This document shows positions 1 through 8,377 of a DNA stretch of 64,000 nucleotides, in pieces. The position numbers and the translations under genes are program-made. The notes beneath the pieces were generated by a model. That model did no database searches. It had not been told where the DNA came from and was given only the letters and a program-made list of their open reading frames with translations. Location: the NCBI RefSeq assembly GCF_049275935.1, contig NZ_CP184830.1, positions 6,138,001 through 6,202,000 on the forward strand, written 5' to 3'. This DNA is from Endozoicomonas_A sp049275935. Lineage in GTDB: Bacteria; Pseudomonadota; Gammaproteobacteria; Pseudomonadales; Endozoicomonadaceae. Numbering within the stretch: position 1 is the first letter of the stretch; every line of letters begins with the position of its first letter.

Positions 1-930
1 CAGGTTCCCAGTATTGTGGTTTGCTGGGGCGGACACTCCATTGCCCGACATGAATATGAATATACCAAGAAAGTGGGTTACCAGCTGGGCCTGAGAAGCA
101 TGAACATTTGCACAGGTTGTGGTCCGGGTGCCATGAAGGGCCCCATGAAAGGGGCTTATATCGGTCATGCCAAACAGCGAATGTCCCGTGGACGATTCAT
201 CGGTTTAACAGAGCCTGGCATTATTGCGGCCGAATCCCCCAATCCTATTGTCAACGAGTTGATTATCCTGCCGGATATTGAAAAGCGTCTGGAGGCCTTT
301 GTTCGTCTGGGTCATGGTATCACCGTTTTTCCGGGTGGACCGGGAACCTGTGAGGAAATTCTCTATATTCTCGGCATTTTACTCAACCCTGCCAACAGGG
401 AAATCCCTTTCCCACTGGTTTTTACAGGGCCAGAAGCCACCAGGGAATATTTTGAAAAAATTGATGAATTTATCGGCAACACACTGGGGGAAGAAGCCCA
501 GTCACGCTACCAGATTATTATTGATGATCCGCTGGAAGTCAGCCGGGTGATGAGAAGTGGACTGGAGCAGGTTACGCGCTATCGCAGAAAGCATGGCGAC
601 GCCTACTACTTTAACTGGTTGCTTCAAATTGACGAGGACTTTCAAACCCCCTTTGACCCAACCCACGAAAACATGGCGAACCTCGAGTTAAATACCCAGC
701 TGCCTCCCCATATTCTGGCGGCCAATCTTCGACGCGCCATGTCAGGTATTGTGGCAGGCAATATAAAAGAAGAAGGCGTTTGCCAGATCAGGGCAAAAGG
801 CCCCTATCAATTGAAGGGAGAGCCTGAACTGATGAAACAGGTCGATAGCCTGCTTCAGTCTTTTGTAGAACAATTCAGAATGAAGCTGCCGGGCAGTCAT
901 TATGTCCCCTGTTACGAGATCGAAAGCTAA
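1..930 (+). CDS. ppnN: Nucleotide 5'-monophosphate nucleosidase PpnN (YgdH/LOG family), 3' part
   Basis: The reading frame is open from base 1, so the N-terminal third lies outside the window; about 309 residues remain of a protein that is about 454 aa in E. coli. PpnN cleaves purine and pyrimidine nucleoside monophosphates into base and ribose-5-phosphate and is a (p)ppGpp target. The LOG-family core is visible: VVCWGGHSI at the cut edge, then the nucleotide-binding FPGGPGTCEEIL about 105 residues into the visible part. The C-terminal extension that separates PpnN from short LOG proteins is also present. The GTG at 16 is only an internal valine. No partner gene is visible upstream. Identification rests on recognised motifs and overall colinearity. 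Confidence 0.9.
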   Translation, partial: QVPSIVVCWGGHSIARHEYEYTKKVGYQLGLRSMNICTGCGPGAMKGPMKGAYIGHAKQRMSRGRFIGLTEPGIIAAESPNPIVNELIILPDIEKRLEAFVRLGHGITVFPGGPGTCEEILYILGILLNPANREIPFPLVFTGPEATREYFEKIDEFIGNTLGEEAQSRYQIIIDDPLEVSRVMRSGLEQVTRYRRKHGDAYYFNWLLQIDEDFQTPFDPTHENMANLELNTQLPPHILAANLRRAMSGIVAGNIKEEGVCQIRAKGPYQLKGEPELMKQVDSLLQSFVEQFRMKLPGSHYVPCYEIES

Positions 931-942
931 AAAAAGTAGTTC

Positions 943-1136
943 TGGAAAGCAAAGTGATAAGTACTCAGCCATACGGAATCGAATATTTCTGGCTTATTGG
1001 GCAGGTGCTCTGCAAGGCGCAACGACGGGAACATAGCAAGCTATGTGACCAGAGTTGCAACGCAGTCAGAGTGCCTGAACAATAAGTCAGAAAATATGAT
1101 TTCGTATGGTTGAGTACTTACATCTTCGCTTTCTCC
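943..1136. repeat. MITE-like imperfect palindromic element
   Basis: A stretch of about 190 bp folds back on itself. The left arm begins TAAGTACTCAGCCATACGG at 958 and the right arm, read on the other strand from 1120, begins TAAGTACTCAACCATACGA. Similarity continues inward for roughly 80 bases per arm with mismatches, and outward for about 16 more bases (GAAAGCAAAG against GAAAGCGAAG). It holds no credible ORF. The structure suggests a miniature inverted-repeat element or a palindromic repeat between ppnN and the fic gene. A matching end (TAAGTACTCAG) occurs alone near 19008. Confidence 0.7.
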
Positions 1137-1204
1137 TTTTTTAGCACAATGACTCTTACCCAACCATTTAATGCCTCATCCAAAGGCAATCCCATGAATT
1201 TTTT

Positions 1205-1918
1205 TTAGCCGTTCGATGGATCGGATTTGAAATTTTCAATAATTTTCTCATTAAGGCACGATCTCAGAAATGTATTCATTAGGATTGTGTCTGCCGTTGC
1301 ATAGAAATCAAGCATCAACTGGTTAAACTCTTTCTGACGTTTTGCTGGAACATTGACAATGGGAAACCCATGAGAAAGCAAAATACCGTTCATCATAAAT
1401 CGCCCCATACGCTTATTCACATCCCAGAAGAACTGTGCTCTCGCCATTCTCAAAAAAGCGGTAAATGCCATATCATAAACATCGTTACAGGTAGCGATTT
1501 CCGACTCAATCTCAGCCCAGACGTTATCCAGCTCATTGGGCGAGGGAGGTTCGTATGCTGATCCACTTATCGTGACGTTACCAGTTCGAAAAGCCCCCCA
1601 CACCAGAGCTTCTGCTTTACCCGCAATCTTGTGAATTGCCAAGGCAACGTCTTTGGAAAAAGAGAACTTTCCTTCAGCAGCCAGAGCAAACAAATATTTC
1701 CAAGCCTCTGCCTGATGTAGAGCCATATTCTGGTCACTTATTTTATGGCCTCCAACAGTAATCCCATCTAATAATGTTTGAATTTCTGGAAGAGTCATCG
1801 CAACCCCTTCAAGGTTGACAGCGTCATAAACCAGGGAAGGAATATCACGAACGGCAAGCTGCCTGGCCATCGCAGGATCAGGGTTCATACCCCAAACAGT
1901 ATCTTTTGCCGTTGTCAT
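1205..1918 (-). CDS. Fic-family protein with substituted catalytic histidine
   Basis: This 237-residue protein has the Fic fold features: a flap-like GAFR-x-GNVTISGS-xYEPP segment (residues 108-125) and the Fic signature at 162-173. The signature reads QFFWDVNKRMGR where the family has HPFxxGN(G/K)RxxR. The first residue, normally the His that activates the target hydroxyl for AMP transfer, is Gln (codon CAG), while the phosphate-binding NKRxGR part is kept. An N-terminal segment AVNLEG (33-38) resembles the inhibitory (S/T)xxxE(G/N) helix with the first residue changed to Ala. It may be an inactive, binding-only or altered-chemistry Fic protein. It is a single gene with no antitoxin partner beside it. 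Confidence 0.85.
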   Translation of the reverse strand: MTTAKDTVWGMNPDPAMARQLAVRDIPSLVYDAVNLEGVAMTLPEIQTLLDGITVGGHKISDQNMALHQAEAWKYLFALAAEGKFSFSKDVALAIHKIAGKAEALVWGAFRTGNVTISGSAYEPPSPNELDNVWAEIESEIATCNDVYDMAFTAFLRMARAQFFWDVNKRMGRFMMNGILLSHGFPIVNVPAKRQKEFNQLMLDFYATADTILMNTFLRSCLNEKIIENFKSDPSNG

Positions 1919-2142
1919 TGGCTCATCCCAGAAGTTGTGGTTGAAATTTCCACATTATATCTGCACGAGTTCTTATCGTCATGCAGCTCGAAGAGTCTGG
2001 GCAATAACAGATAACGCCCCCACGAAAAACTCCCGGATGGTAAGTCAGTCACACATAACGGTAAATAATTAATGATTTGAGACAAATCTGGCAATCACCT
2101 CCTAAACTATTAGTAACCATTATGTTCAGGGAGCGAACAAAA

Positions 2143-2550
2143 ATGTCTCAGTTAATTGAGGAATTCAAAAGCGAACATGTGCAAATCAGTGACTTACTTT
2201 TACAAGCACGTGATATTGGCATTGGTAACCAGAAAGGTCGGGATTTAATACTGTCCGCCAAAAAAATACTACTGGCACATTTAAACAAAGAAGATAAGCT
2301 CCTGTATCCCGTATTAAGAGAAGCCGCTGAGAACGATGAAAGCCTGAAGTCGACTCTGACTGACTACGCGCTTGATATGGATAAGATTTCTGCCAAAGTG
2401 ATGATTTTTTTCAACCTTTATGAAAATGGTGATAATACCATCGAAAACTTTCAGCAGGACTGCAACAATATCATCAGGGCGTTAAGCAAGCGAATTTCCA
2501 AAGAAGAAGCCGTTCTCTACAAGACTTACGACAAAATCAAAGGTCTCTGA
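2143..2550 (+). CDS. Hemerythrin HHE-domain protein
   Basis: A 135-residue helical protein starting at the ATG at 2143, which has a GGGAG-like ribosome site about 9 bases upstream; the ATG at 2077 would add a poorly conserved tail. Hemerythrin-type ligands are visible: an N-terminal EHVQI, then HLNKEDKLLYPVL matching the HxxxE motif of a non-haem di-iron site. The last helix has RISKEEAVLY where many relatives carry a His, so the ligand set may be incomplete. Related small proteins sense or bind oxygen, iron or nitric oxide, or regulate locally. It is monocistronic and followed by a GC-rich hairpin at 2565-2591. Confidence 0.75.
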   Translation: MSQLIEEFKSEHVQISDLLLQARDIGIGNQKGRDLILSAKKILLAHLNKEDKLLYPVLREAAENDESLKSTLTDYALDMDKISAKVMIFFNLYENGDNTIENFQQDCNNIIRALSKRISKEEAVLYKTYDKIKGL

Positions 2551-2564
2551 AACCACCAGCACAA

Positions 2565-2591
2565 ATGATCGGCTGGTTCCCGGCCGATCAT
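2565..2591 (+). terminator. Hairpin downstream of the hemerythrin gene
   Basis: ATGATCGGC (2565-2573) pairs perfectly with GCCGATCAT (2583-2591) across a 9-base loop. It lies 15 bases after the hemerythrin stop. Only a short pyrimidine stretch follows rather than a clean T-run, so it may be a weak terminator or an mRNA 3' stabiliser. Confidence 0.5.
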
Positions 2592-2772
2592 CATTCCCTT
2601 CCAGAAGAATACAAATCCAGATAGCACGACCCACCGAATCATCCCAAAGACGAAGTATGACATAACCGATGTTCCCTTTAGTTCTTTGTTATATTCGCTG
2701 ACTCGAATGTTAGTGACATCTTCTTTTTATACAGATTTAATTAATCATTCAATCTGTTATCAAGGAAGAACC

Positions 2773-3486
2773 ATGCAACCATTTCAAAATAGCACGGCAT
2801 CAATTCAACCAGCAATGGACATCCCATCCATCTCTCAAACTGATCAGCCAGTAAATCGAAAACTGGAGATATGCCAATATAAAGTAACTAATAGAGACAA
2901 TATGGGAGACTTTAAAGTCTATCCATTTATTCTAAACGGCAAGACTTATTACCATATTGACAAAGCCTCAGGTTGTGACTCCGTTTCAGAAAATGATGAG
3001 ATTTTTATAGAACATTGTGCAGGACAACAAGAAGAGAAAAACCAACAATTAATAAAGAGACTCTCTGACATCATAACAAAAGGCTTTAGAAATGTTTGCA
3101 CTGTTTTCTATCCAGATGATAAATCAAAAATAGAGGGTGTATGTCACGACTTTGCTTATTATTTGAGCTTTGGGCTTTCAGTTTTAATATCTACGAGAGA
3201 TAACACTCATGATTCTTTTTACGAATCGCTTTCGAACATAAAAATTTATGAATTTACTGGAGAAAAGGATTTAGACTTTGGAGACATTGTGCAAATAACA
3301 AACAATACTTCCCACACTGAAAGAAAACCTTTAGTTTTTCATAGTGTGGTTTATATCGGTAATGGAAAATACATTAGCAAGCTTTCTAAGGAAGATATTT
3401 ACATTCAGGATCTTGAATCAATATTAGATACTTTTGAACTATGGAAAAAAGGAAGTCTAAGGGTTGTTAAAGATCTAAGCACATAA
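2773..3486 (+). CDS. Hypothetical NlpC/P60-like (papain-fold) protein
   Basis: The start chosen is ATG 2773, preceded by AAGGAAG; the frame is open back to 2686 but that part lacks a ribosome site. The 237-residue product is not recognised as a named family, but its second half follows the NlpC/P60 plan: a Cys at 124 in GVCHDFAYYL, a GDIVQI turn at 170-175, and His190 in FHSVVYIGNGKYISKL, the typical His-strand-IGNG segment. The first 60 residues are polar, with no signal peptide or membrane segment. A cytoplasmic or exported amidase, peptidase or transferase is possible; the assignment is inferred from motif order only. The gene is AT-rich compared with its neighbours, which hints at transfer. 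Confidence 0.55.
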   Translation: MQPFQNSTASIQPAMDIPSISQTDQPVNRKLEICQYKVTNRDNMGDFKVYPFILNGKTYYHIDKASGCDSVSENDEIFIEHCAGQQEEKNQQLIKRLSDIITKGFRNVCTVFYPDDKSKIEGVCHDFAYYLSFGLSVLISTRDNTHDSFYESLSNIKIYEFTGEKDLDFGDIVQITNNTSHTERKPLVFHSVVYIGNGKYISKLSKEDIYIQDLESILDTFELWKKGSLRVVKDLST

Positions 3487-3534
3487 CTGCCTTTCTCATA
3501 AATAAACAAAGCGCCATAGTTTATTTTTGCTTCT

Positions 3535-4665
3535 TTACATATTCTGAAACCTTGAGTGCTTAAAAAGCTCCAATACTTCAGGCAGTGGCTCCTCCAAAAC
3601 CATTTTTCTGATAATACTCCCCACCACAGGGGCAAACTTGAAGCCATGACCTGAAAAGCCCCCTGCTACAATGACTCTCTGGTGATCTGGTAATGCCTCC
3701 ATAATGAAATGCCCATCGGGGCTATTAGTGTAAAGACATGGCTCTTCCCTGATAACTTCAGGCACCACCCCTGGCAAATACTTTTCAATAACTGACTGGA
3801 TCTCTGAAAGATTGCTGCGAGAATCTTGAAGCAACTGTTCAGGATTATCCAACAGAAAACCCGTTTTGTGTCTGCCAATCTTCACCAGTCGCTCAGTACC
3901 ATATTGAGGCACACCATAATAAAATCCATCGGGAGTGTCGAAGGCAAAAGCTGGCGCATCCGCTGACAAATTCTCACTGTTTCTGCTCTTAAACCAATAC
4001 TGAAGATTCATCTCAATTTCCAGCGGATACTTTCCACCGACAATGCTGTTCAGCCAGGAGCCTGCGGTTACGACCAGGTGTGAACAGGAAAAAACATCTT
4101 TACTGGTTGTAACCTCAACACCACTATCATGCTCCTTAAATGACTCCATTAAAGTGTTCTCCAGTATCTGACCTGAGTGACTTCTCAATACTTCAAGGAA
4201 ATATTGCAATGACTTATCAAGATCCAAAAAACCGGCTTGCCGGTCCAGTATGCCTGTCCAGACTGAAGGGACTTTCAGACCGGAAACAAGTTCGCTGCAT
4301 TCACTGCCTTTCAGGATATTAACGTCCAGATCATACTCAGAGGCACTGCTTAAAACTCCCTTTAAAGTCTGGCTTGACATCAGATCACCAGCAATTAGCA
4401 GCCCGTTCAGAGAGAGTATCTTCCCGTCTGTAACACGATTGATATCCTGCCAGTCGACCAGAGCTTCTTTAAGCAGGGGAACGTAGCGAGAGTCTTCAAA
4501 ATAAGAGAGTCGAAAGAGTCTGGTCTGGCCGTGAGAACTGTTTCTTTTATTATCTAACTCATATTGCTCCAGACAAAGCACACTTAAACCAGCTTGGGTC
4601 AGTCGGGCTGCAACAGCGCATCCCATAATCCCCATACCCACAATAATGGCATCATAGTGCATCAT
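3535..4665 (-). CDS. solA: FAD-dependent N-methyl-amino-acid oxidase (SolA/monomeric sarcosine oxidase family)
   Basis: At 376 residues this matches the length of E. coli N-methyl-L-tryptophan oxidase (372). The N-terminus has the dinucleotide fold GxGxxG as GMGIMG (residues 10-15). It is followed by the family segment SSHGQTRLFRLSYFEDSRY. Near the C-terminus are EEPCLYTNSPDGHF, which holds the cysteine that binds FAD covalently in this family, and GGFSGHGFKFAPV. It would oxidise an N-methylated amino acid to the free amino acid plus formaldehyde and peroxide; the exact substrate cannot be read from sequence. Two adjacent ATGs (4665 and 4662) are possible starts. It is divergent from acnB, separated by about 560 bp. 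Confidence 0.8.
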   Translation of the reverse strand: MMHYDAIIVGMGIMGCAVAARLTQAGLSVLCLEQYELDNKRNSSHGQTRLFRLSYFEDSRYVPLLKEALVDWQDINRVTDGKILSLNGLLIAGDLMSSQTLKGVLSSASEYDLDVNILKGSECSELVSGLKVPSVWTGILDRQAGFLDLDKSLQYFLEVLRSHSGQILENTLMESFKEHDSGVEVTTSKDVFSCSHLVVTAGSWLNSIVGGKYPLEIEMNLQYWFKSRNSENLSADAPAFAFDTPDGFYYGVPQYGTERLVKIGRHKTGFLLDNPEQLLQDSRSNLSEIQSVIEKYLPGVVPEVIREEPCLYTNSPDGHFIMEALPDHQRVIVAGGFSGHGFKFAPVVGSIIRKMVLEEPLPEVLELFKHSRFQNM

Positions 4666-5228
4666 ATTCTAATGCCCCTGCCCCACCTTTATGGGAACTT
4701 GACCTACTTAAACCGATCACTTGATCAGTTGGGTTAAGTCATTTCAATGAATAGACATCGAAGTTCATTCAGACCAGATGGCATTCATCATTTGCGGTAA
4801 TAATCAGCGATATACGAAAAAAACCGGCGCAACAAGGGCTTTTCCGACCGATTCAACCAGTATTCACCAAATTTATATCAAAGATTGCGGGCTTCCCTTA
4901 ACTTGAATAACGCTATCCGCTATACTGCCCGCGCCGCCGGTTGGCTGAATAAGCGAAGGTTACAGTTCTTTTCACTGCTAATCTATACAGAATAATTCCG
5001 ACCGGTTTACGATGCCTGCACACATCGTCATGGGCATGAAAGTGATCTAAAGTAAACTCCTGTTCTAGAGGAGGAGCAGAAGTATCCGGCAGAGCTTTCT
5101 TCATTACCCGCCCAGCCATACCGTGCAGGACCTATATTCACAGGAACATCAGCAACTGTCCGCCCCATCACTGTAAACATTACAGCAAGGGTGAACGGGC
5201 AGGCCGCACAGATGATGAGGGTTGATCC
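4666..5228. other. Intergenic region between solA and acnB with two palindromes
   Basis: No credible gene is seen in these 560 bases. Two palindromes stand out: GATCACTTGATC near 4714-4725 inside a wider AACC...GGTT context, and CTGTAAACATTACAG at 5171-5185, a perfect 6+6 inverted repeat 44 bases before the acnB start. Either could be an operator for the divergent genes; no known regulator consensus is claimed. The acnB ribosome site is GATGAGGG just before its GTG start. Confidence 0.4.
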
Positions 5229-7820
5229 GTGCTAGAAGCCTACAGAAAACATGTCGAAGAGCGTGCAGCAGAAGGTGTCCCACCAAAGCCATTAAGCGCT
5301 GAGCAAGTCACCGGACTGGTAGCCTTGCTGAAAAACCCACCCGCCGGTGAAGAAGAGTATCTGCTGGACCTGCTGGAAAACCGCATTCCGCCCGGCGTGG
5401 ACGAAGCTGCCTATGTGAAAGCCGGGTTCCTGTCTGCCATTGCTACAGGTGAGGCAGAATCCCCACTGTTGGACAAGAAAAAAGCGGTTGAACTGCTGGG
5501 CCTGATGCATGGTGGCTACAACATTGAGACGCTGGTTGAACTGCTGGACAGCACCGAACTGGCAGAGCTGGCCGCAGAACAACTGAAAAGCACCCTGCTG
5601 GTGTTTGATGCTTTCCACGACATCGAAGAGAAAAGCAAGGCCGGAAACGCCCATGCTAAAGCTGTCCTGAAGTCCTGGGCAGACGCCGAATGGTTCACCC
5701 AGCGTCAAGCGGTTCAGGAAAGCATCAAGGTTGCCGTCTTCAAAGTGTCCGGTGAAACCAACACCGACGACCTTTCTCCTGCCCCTGATGCCTGGTCTCG
5801 ACCAGACATTCCAGTTCATGCCCGAGCCATGTACAAAATGACCCGCGACGGTCTGGAACCTGAAGAGCACGGTGTTACCGGCCCTCTGAAGCAGATCGAC
5901 GACATCAAGGCCAAAGGCCTGCCCGTTGCTTTTGTGGGCGACGTAGTAGGTACCGGCTCTTCCCGTAAATCCGCGACCAACTCTGTACTCTGGTTCTTCG
6001 GTGATGATATTCCGGGCGTACCTAACAAGCGTGCAGGCGGTATCTGTATTGGCGGAAAAGTAGCACCCATCTTCTTCAACACGATGGAAGATGCTGGCGC
6101 ACTGGTTTTCGAAGCCCCCGTTGATAAGTTGGGCATGGGTGATGTGATCGAGATCCGTCCATACGACGGCAAAATCCTGTCCGAATCCGGTGAAGTACTG
6201 TCTGAATTTGGCTTCAAATCCGATGTCATCCTGGACGAAGTACAAGCTGGCGGCCGTATTAACCTGATCATTGGTCGTGGCTTGACCGACCGCGCCCGTG
6301 AAGCTCTGGGTCTGGGACATTCCGAGATATTCCGTCGCCCTGTTGCTCCTGAAGCCTCCGAGAAAGGCTTTACCCTGGCTCAGAAAATGGTCGGTAAAGC
6401 CTGTGGTGTTGAAGGCGTTCGTCCCGGTACTTACTGTGAGCCAAAAATGACCACCGTCGGTTCTCAGGACACCACGGGCCCAATGACCCGTGATGAGCTG
6501 AAAGATCTGGCCTGCCTGGGCTTCTCTGCCGACCTGGTGATGCAGTCTTTCTGTCACACGGCGGCTTATCCAAAGCCGGTTGATGTTGAAACTCACCACA
6601 CTCTGCCAGACTTCATTATGAACCGCGGTGGTGTATCTCTGCGCCCGGGTGACGGTATCATCCACAGCTGGCTAAACCGTATGCTGCTGCCAGACACTGT
6701 GGGTACAGGGGGTGACTCTCATACCCGTTTCCCACTGGGTATTTCCTTCCCTGCCGGTTCCGGTCTGGTCGCCTTTGCTGCGGCCACCGGTGTTATGCCT
6801 CTGGATATGCCGGAGTCCATTCTGGTTCGTTTCAAAGGCGAAATGCAGCCCGGCATCACTCTGCGTGATCTGGTTCACGCCATTCCACTGTACGGTATCA
6901 AGCAAGGCCTGCTGACCGTTGAGAAGAAAGGCAAGAAAAATGCCTTCTCCGGCCGCATCCTGGAAATCGAAGGTCTGGAAAGCCTGACAGCCGAGCAAGC
7001 CTTCGAACTGTCAGACGCTTCTGCTGAACGTTCCGCTGCAGGTTGTACTATCACTCTGTCTGAAGAGTCCATTGCTGAGTACCTGAAGTCGAATGTGACT
7101 ATGCTGCGCTGGATGATCAGCGAAGGTTACGGCGACCCTCGTACTCTGGAGCGCCGTGCCCGCAAGATGGAAGAGTGGCTAGCCAACCCGGTTATGATGC
7201 GCGCTGATGCTGACGCAGAGTACGCTGAAGTGATTGAAATCGACCTGTCTGAAATCAAAGAGCCTATCCTGTGTGCTCCCAACGATCCGGACGATGCCCG
7301 TACACTGTCTGACGTGGCTGGCGACAAGATTGACGAAGTTTTCCTGGGTTCCTGCATGACCAACATCGGTCACTTCCGTGCAGCCGGTAAACTGCTGGAG
7401 CAGAACAAGGCCCCTCTGCAAACCCGCTTCTGGATGTCTCCTCCCACCAAGATGGACAAGGCCCAACTGGAAGAAGAAGGCTATTACAACATCTATCAGG
7501 ACAGCGGTGTACGTACCGAAATCCCGGGTTGCTCACTGTGTATGGGTAACCAGGCACGGGTAGAACCCGGTGCTACAGTACTGTCAACGTCTACCCGTAA
7601 CTTCCCGAACCGTCTCGGTGACGGGGCTAACGTATACCTGTGCTCTGCCGAGCTGGCTTCTGTTGGCGCGATTCTGGGTAAGATTCCTACAGCTGATGAG
7701 TACATGGAATACGCTCAAAATCTGGATTCCATGTCCAGTGAAGTCTACCGTTACCTGAACTTTGATCAGGTAGAGTCCTACCAGAAGGCAGCTGATGATG
7801 TTATCGCCAAAGCAAGCTGA
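5229..7820 (+). CDS. acnB: Aconitate hydratase B / 2-methylisocitrate dehydratase
   Basis: The 863-residue product is colinear with E. coli AcnB (865 aa) from MLEAYRKHVEERAAEG to the end. It interconverts citrate and isocitrate in the TCA cycle and, in many proteobacteria, hydrates 2-methyl-cis-aconitate in the methylcitrate cycle. An N-terminal HEAT-like domain precedes the swivelling domain (GETNTDDLSPAPDAWSRPDI) and the catalytic domains. The three [4Fe-4S] ligands are present: Cys709 in GSCMTNIGH, and Cys768 and Cys771 in GCSLCMGNQ. The start is GTG, supported by homology and by GAGGG upstream. It is monocistronic and ends at a strong terminator. Base composition is richer in GC and more codon-biased than the neighbours, as expected for high expression. 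Confidence 0.98.
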   Translation: MLEAYRKHVEERAAEGVPPKPLSAEQVTGLVALLKNPPAGEEEYLLDLLENRIPPGVDEAAYVKAGFLSAIATGEAESPLLDKKKAVELLGLMHGGYNIETLVELLDSTELAELAAEQLKSTLLVFDAFHDIEEKSKAGNAHAKAVLKSWADAEWFTQRQAVQESIKVAVFKVSGETNTDDLSPAPDAWSRPDIPVHARAMYKMTRDGLEPEEHGVTGPLKQIDDIKAKGLPVAFVGDVVGTGSSRKSATNSVLWFFGDDIPGVPNKRAGGICIGGKVAPIFFNTMEDAGALVFEAPVDKLGMGDVIEIRPYDGKILSESGEVLSEFGFKSDVILDEVQAGGRINLIIGRGLTDRAREALGLGHSEIFRRPVAPEASEKGFTLAQKMVGKACGVEGVRPGTYCEPKMTTVGSQDTTGPMTRDELKDLACLGFSADLVMQSFCHTAAYPKPVDVETHHTLPDFIMNRGGVSLRPGDGIIHSWLNRMLLPDTVGTGGDSHTRFPLGISFPAGSGLVAFAAATGVMPLDMPESILVRFKGEMQPGITLRDLVHAIPLYGIKQGLLTVEKKGKKNAFSGRILEIEGLESLTAEQAFELSDASAERSAAGCTITLSEESIAEYLKSNVTMLRWMISEGYGDPRTLERRARKMEEWLANPVMMRADADAEYAEVIEIDLSEIKEPILCAPNDPDDARTLSDVAGDKIDEVFLGSCMTNIGHFRAAGKLLEQNKAPLQTRFWMSPPTKMDKAQLEEEGYYNIYQDSGVRTEIPGCSLCMGNQARVEPGATVLSTSTRNFPNRLGDGANVYLCSAELASVGAILGKIPTADEYMEYAQNLDSMSSEVYRYLNFDQVESYQKAADDVIAKAS

Positions 7821-7843
7821 TCAGTAACCTGATTGTCCACCTG

Positions 7844-7873
7844 AAATCCCCGCTATTGTGCGGGGATTTTTTT
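7844..7873 (+). terminator. Rho-independent terminator of acnB
   Basis: AAATCCCCGC (7844-7853) pairs with GCGGGGATTT (7860-7869) across a 6-base loop and runs into a T-tract. It begins 24 bases after the acnB stop. The distal part (ATTGTGCGGGGATTTTTTT) recurs at 8165-8184 on the other side of the repeat cluster, without the left arm. Confidence 0.9.
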
Positions 7874-7875
7874 AA

Positions 7876-8163
7876 CAACTCGTTCCCACGTTCTAAGCTC
7901 GTCATTCCCGCGAAGGCGGGAATCCAGCGCCAACGGTGGATCTCTGCCTTCTCGGGGATGACAAGGCCAGGTGGGCACCGGGCAGTATGGTTCTGGTGGT
8001 GAGTCAGTGTGGATTCCCGCCTTCGCGGGAATGACGAGAATGAAACCGGGAATGACGAGAATGAAACCAGGAATGACGAGAATGAAACCAGGAATGACGA
8101 GAATGAAGCCGGGAATGACGGGAGTCAACTCGTTCCCACGCTGGAGAGAGTTTTGCGACAGCC
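7876..8163. repeat. Nested repeat cluster: dRS3-like palindromes and a 21-bp minisatellite
   Basis: The cluster lies between two copies of AACTCGTTCCCACG (about 7877 and 8127). It contains two 20-bp units of the form ATTCCC-N8-GGGAAT, at 7904-7923 and, inverted, at 8013-8032; this is the pattern of the neisserial dRS3 repeat and of the widespread GCGAAGGCGGGAAT repeat. A tandem array of a 21-bp unit (AATGACGAGAATGAAACCAGG and close variants) runs from about 8031 to 8110. The right edge, GAGTTTTGCGACAGCC at 8148-8163, matches the terminal repeat of the small element at 62271-62354. Long ORFs across it are by-products of the repeat. Confidence 0.8.
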
Positions 8164-8377
8164 GCCATTGTGCGGGGATTTTTTTTACTAAGCCTGGTTG
8201 CCAGAGTGGGAAAATTGACAGCCTATTTCCAGCCAGCAGAAAGACTCGTCAGAAAGTCGATAACTTATCCGGCTGACGTTGTCAGCCAGCCTTGCCAGAT
8301 ACCTTTTAGCCTTGTAAATCCAGATCAGGAATGAACTGATTATACTGAAGACTATCAGTAGATTTTCTGGCTTATGC

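Noticed and set aside
5292..6665. 457-codon minus-strand frame inside acnB
   Set aside because: It is the antisense of a highly biased, clearly coding gene; the translation resembles no family and acnB explains the sequence.
8031..8110. CRISPR-like array
   Set aside because: The 21-bp units are contiguous without spacers and there are no cas genes; it is a minisatellite.
7853..8128. Minus-strand ORF with repeated VIPGFIL and VIPAKAGIH
   Set aside because: This is the usual spurious translation of the ATTCCCGCGAAGGCGGGAAT repeat and the 21-bp array; no start context and no protein signature.
7971..8276. Plus-strand ORF with MTRMKPG repeats
   Set aside because: The repeat period (21 bp, seven codons) creates it automatically; treated as a DNA repeat.
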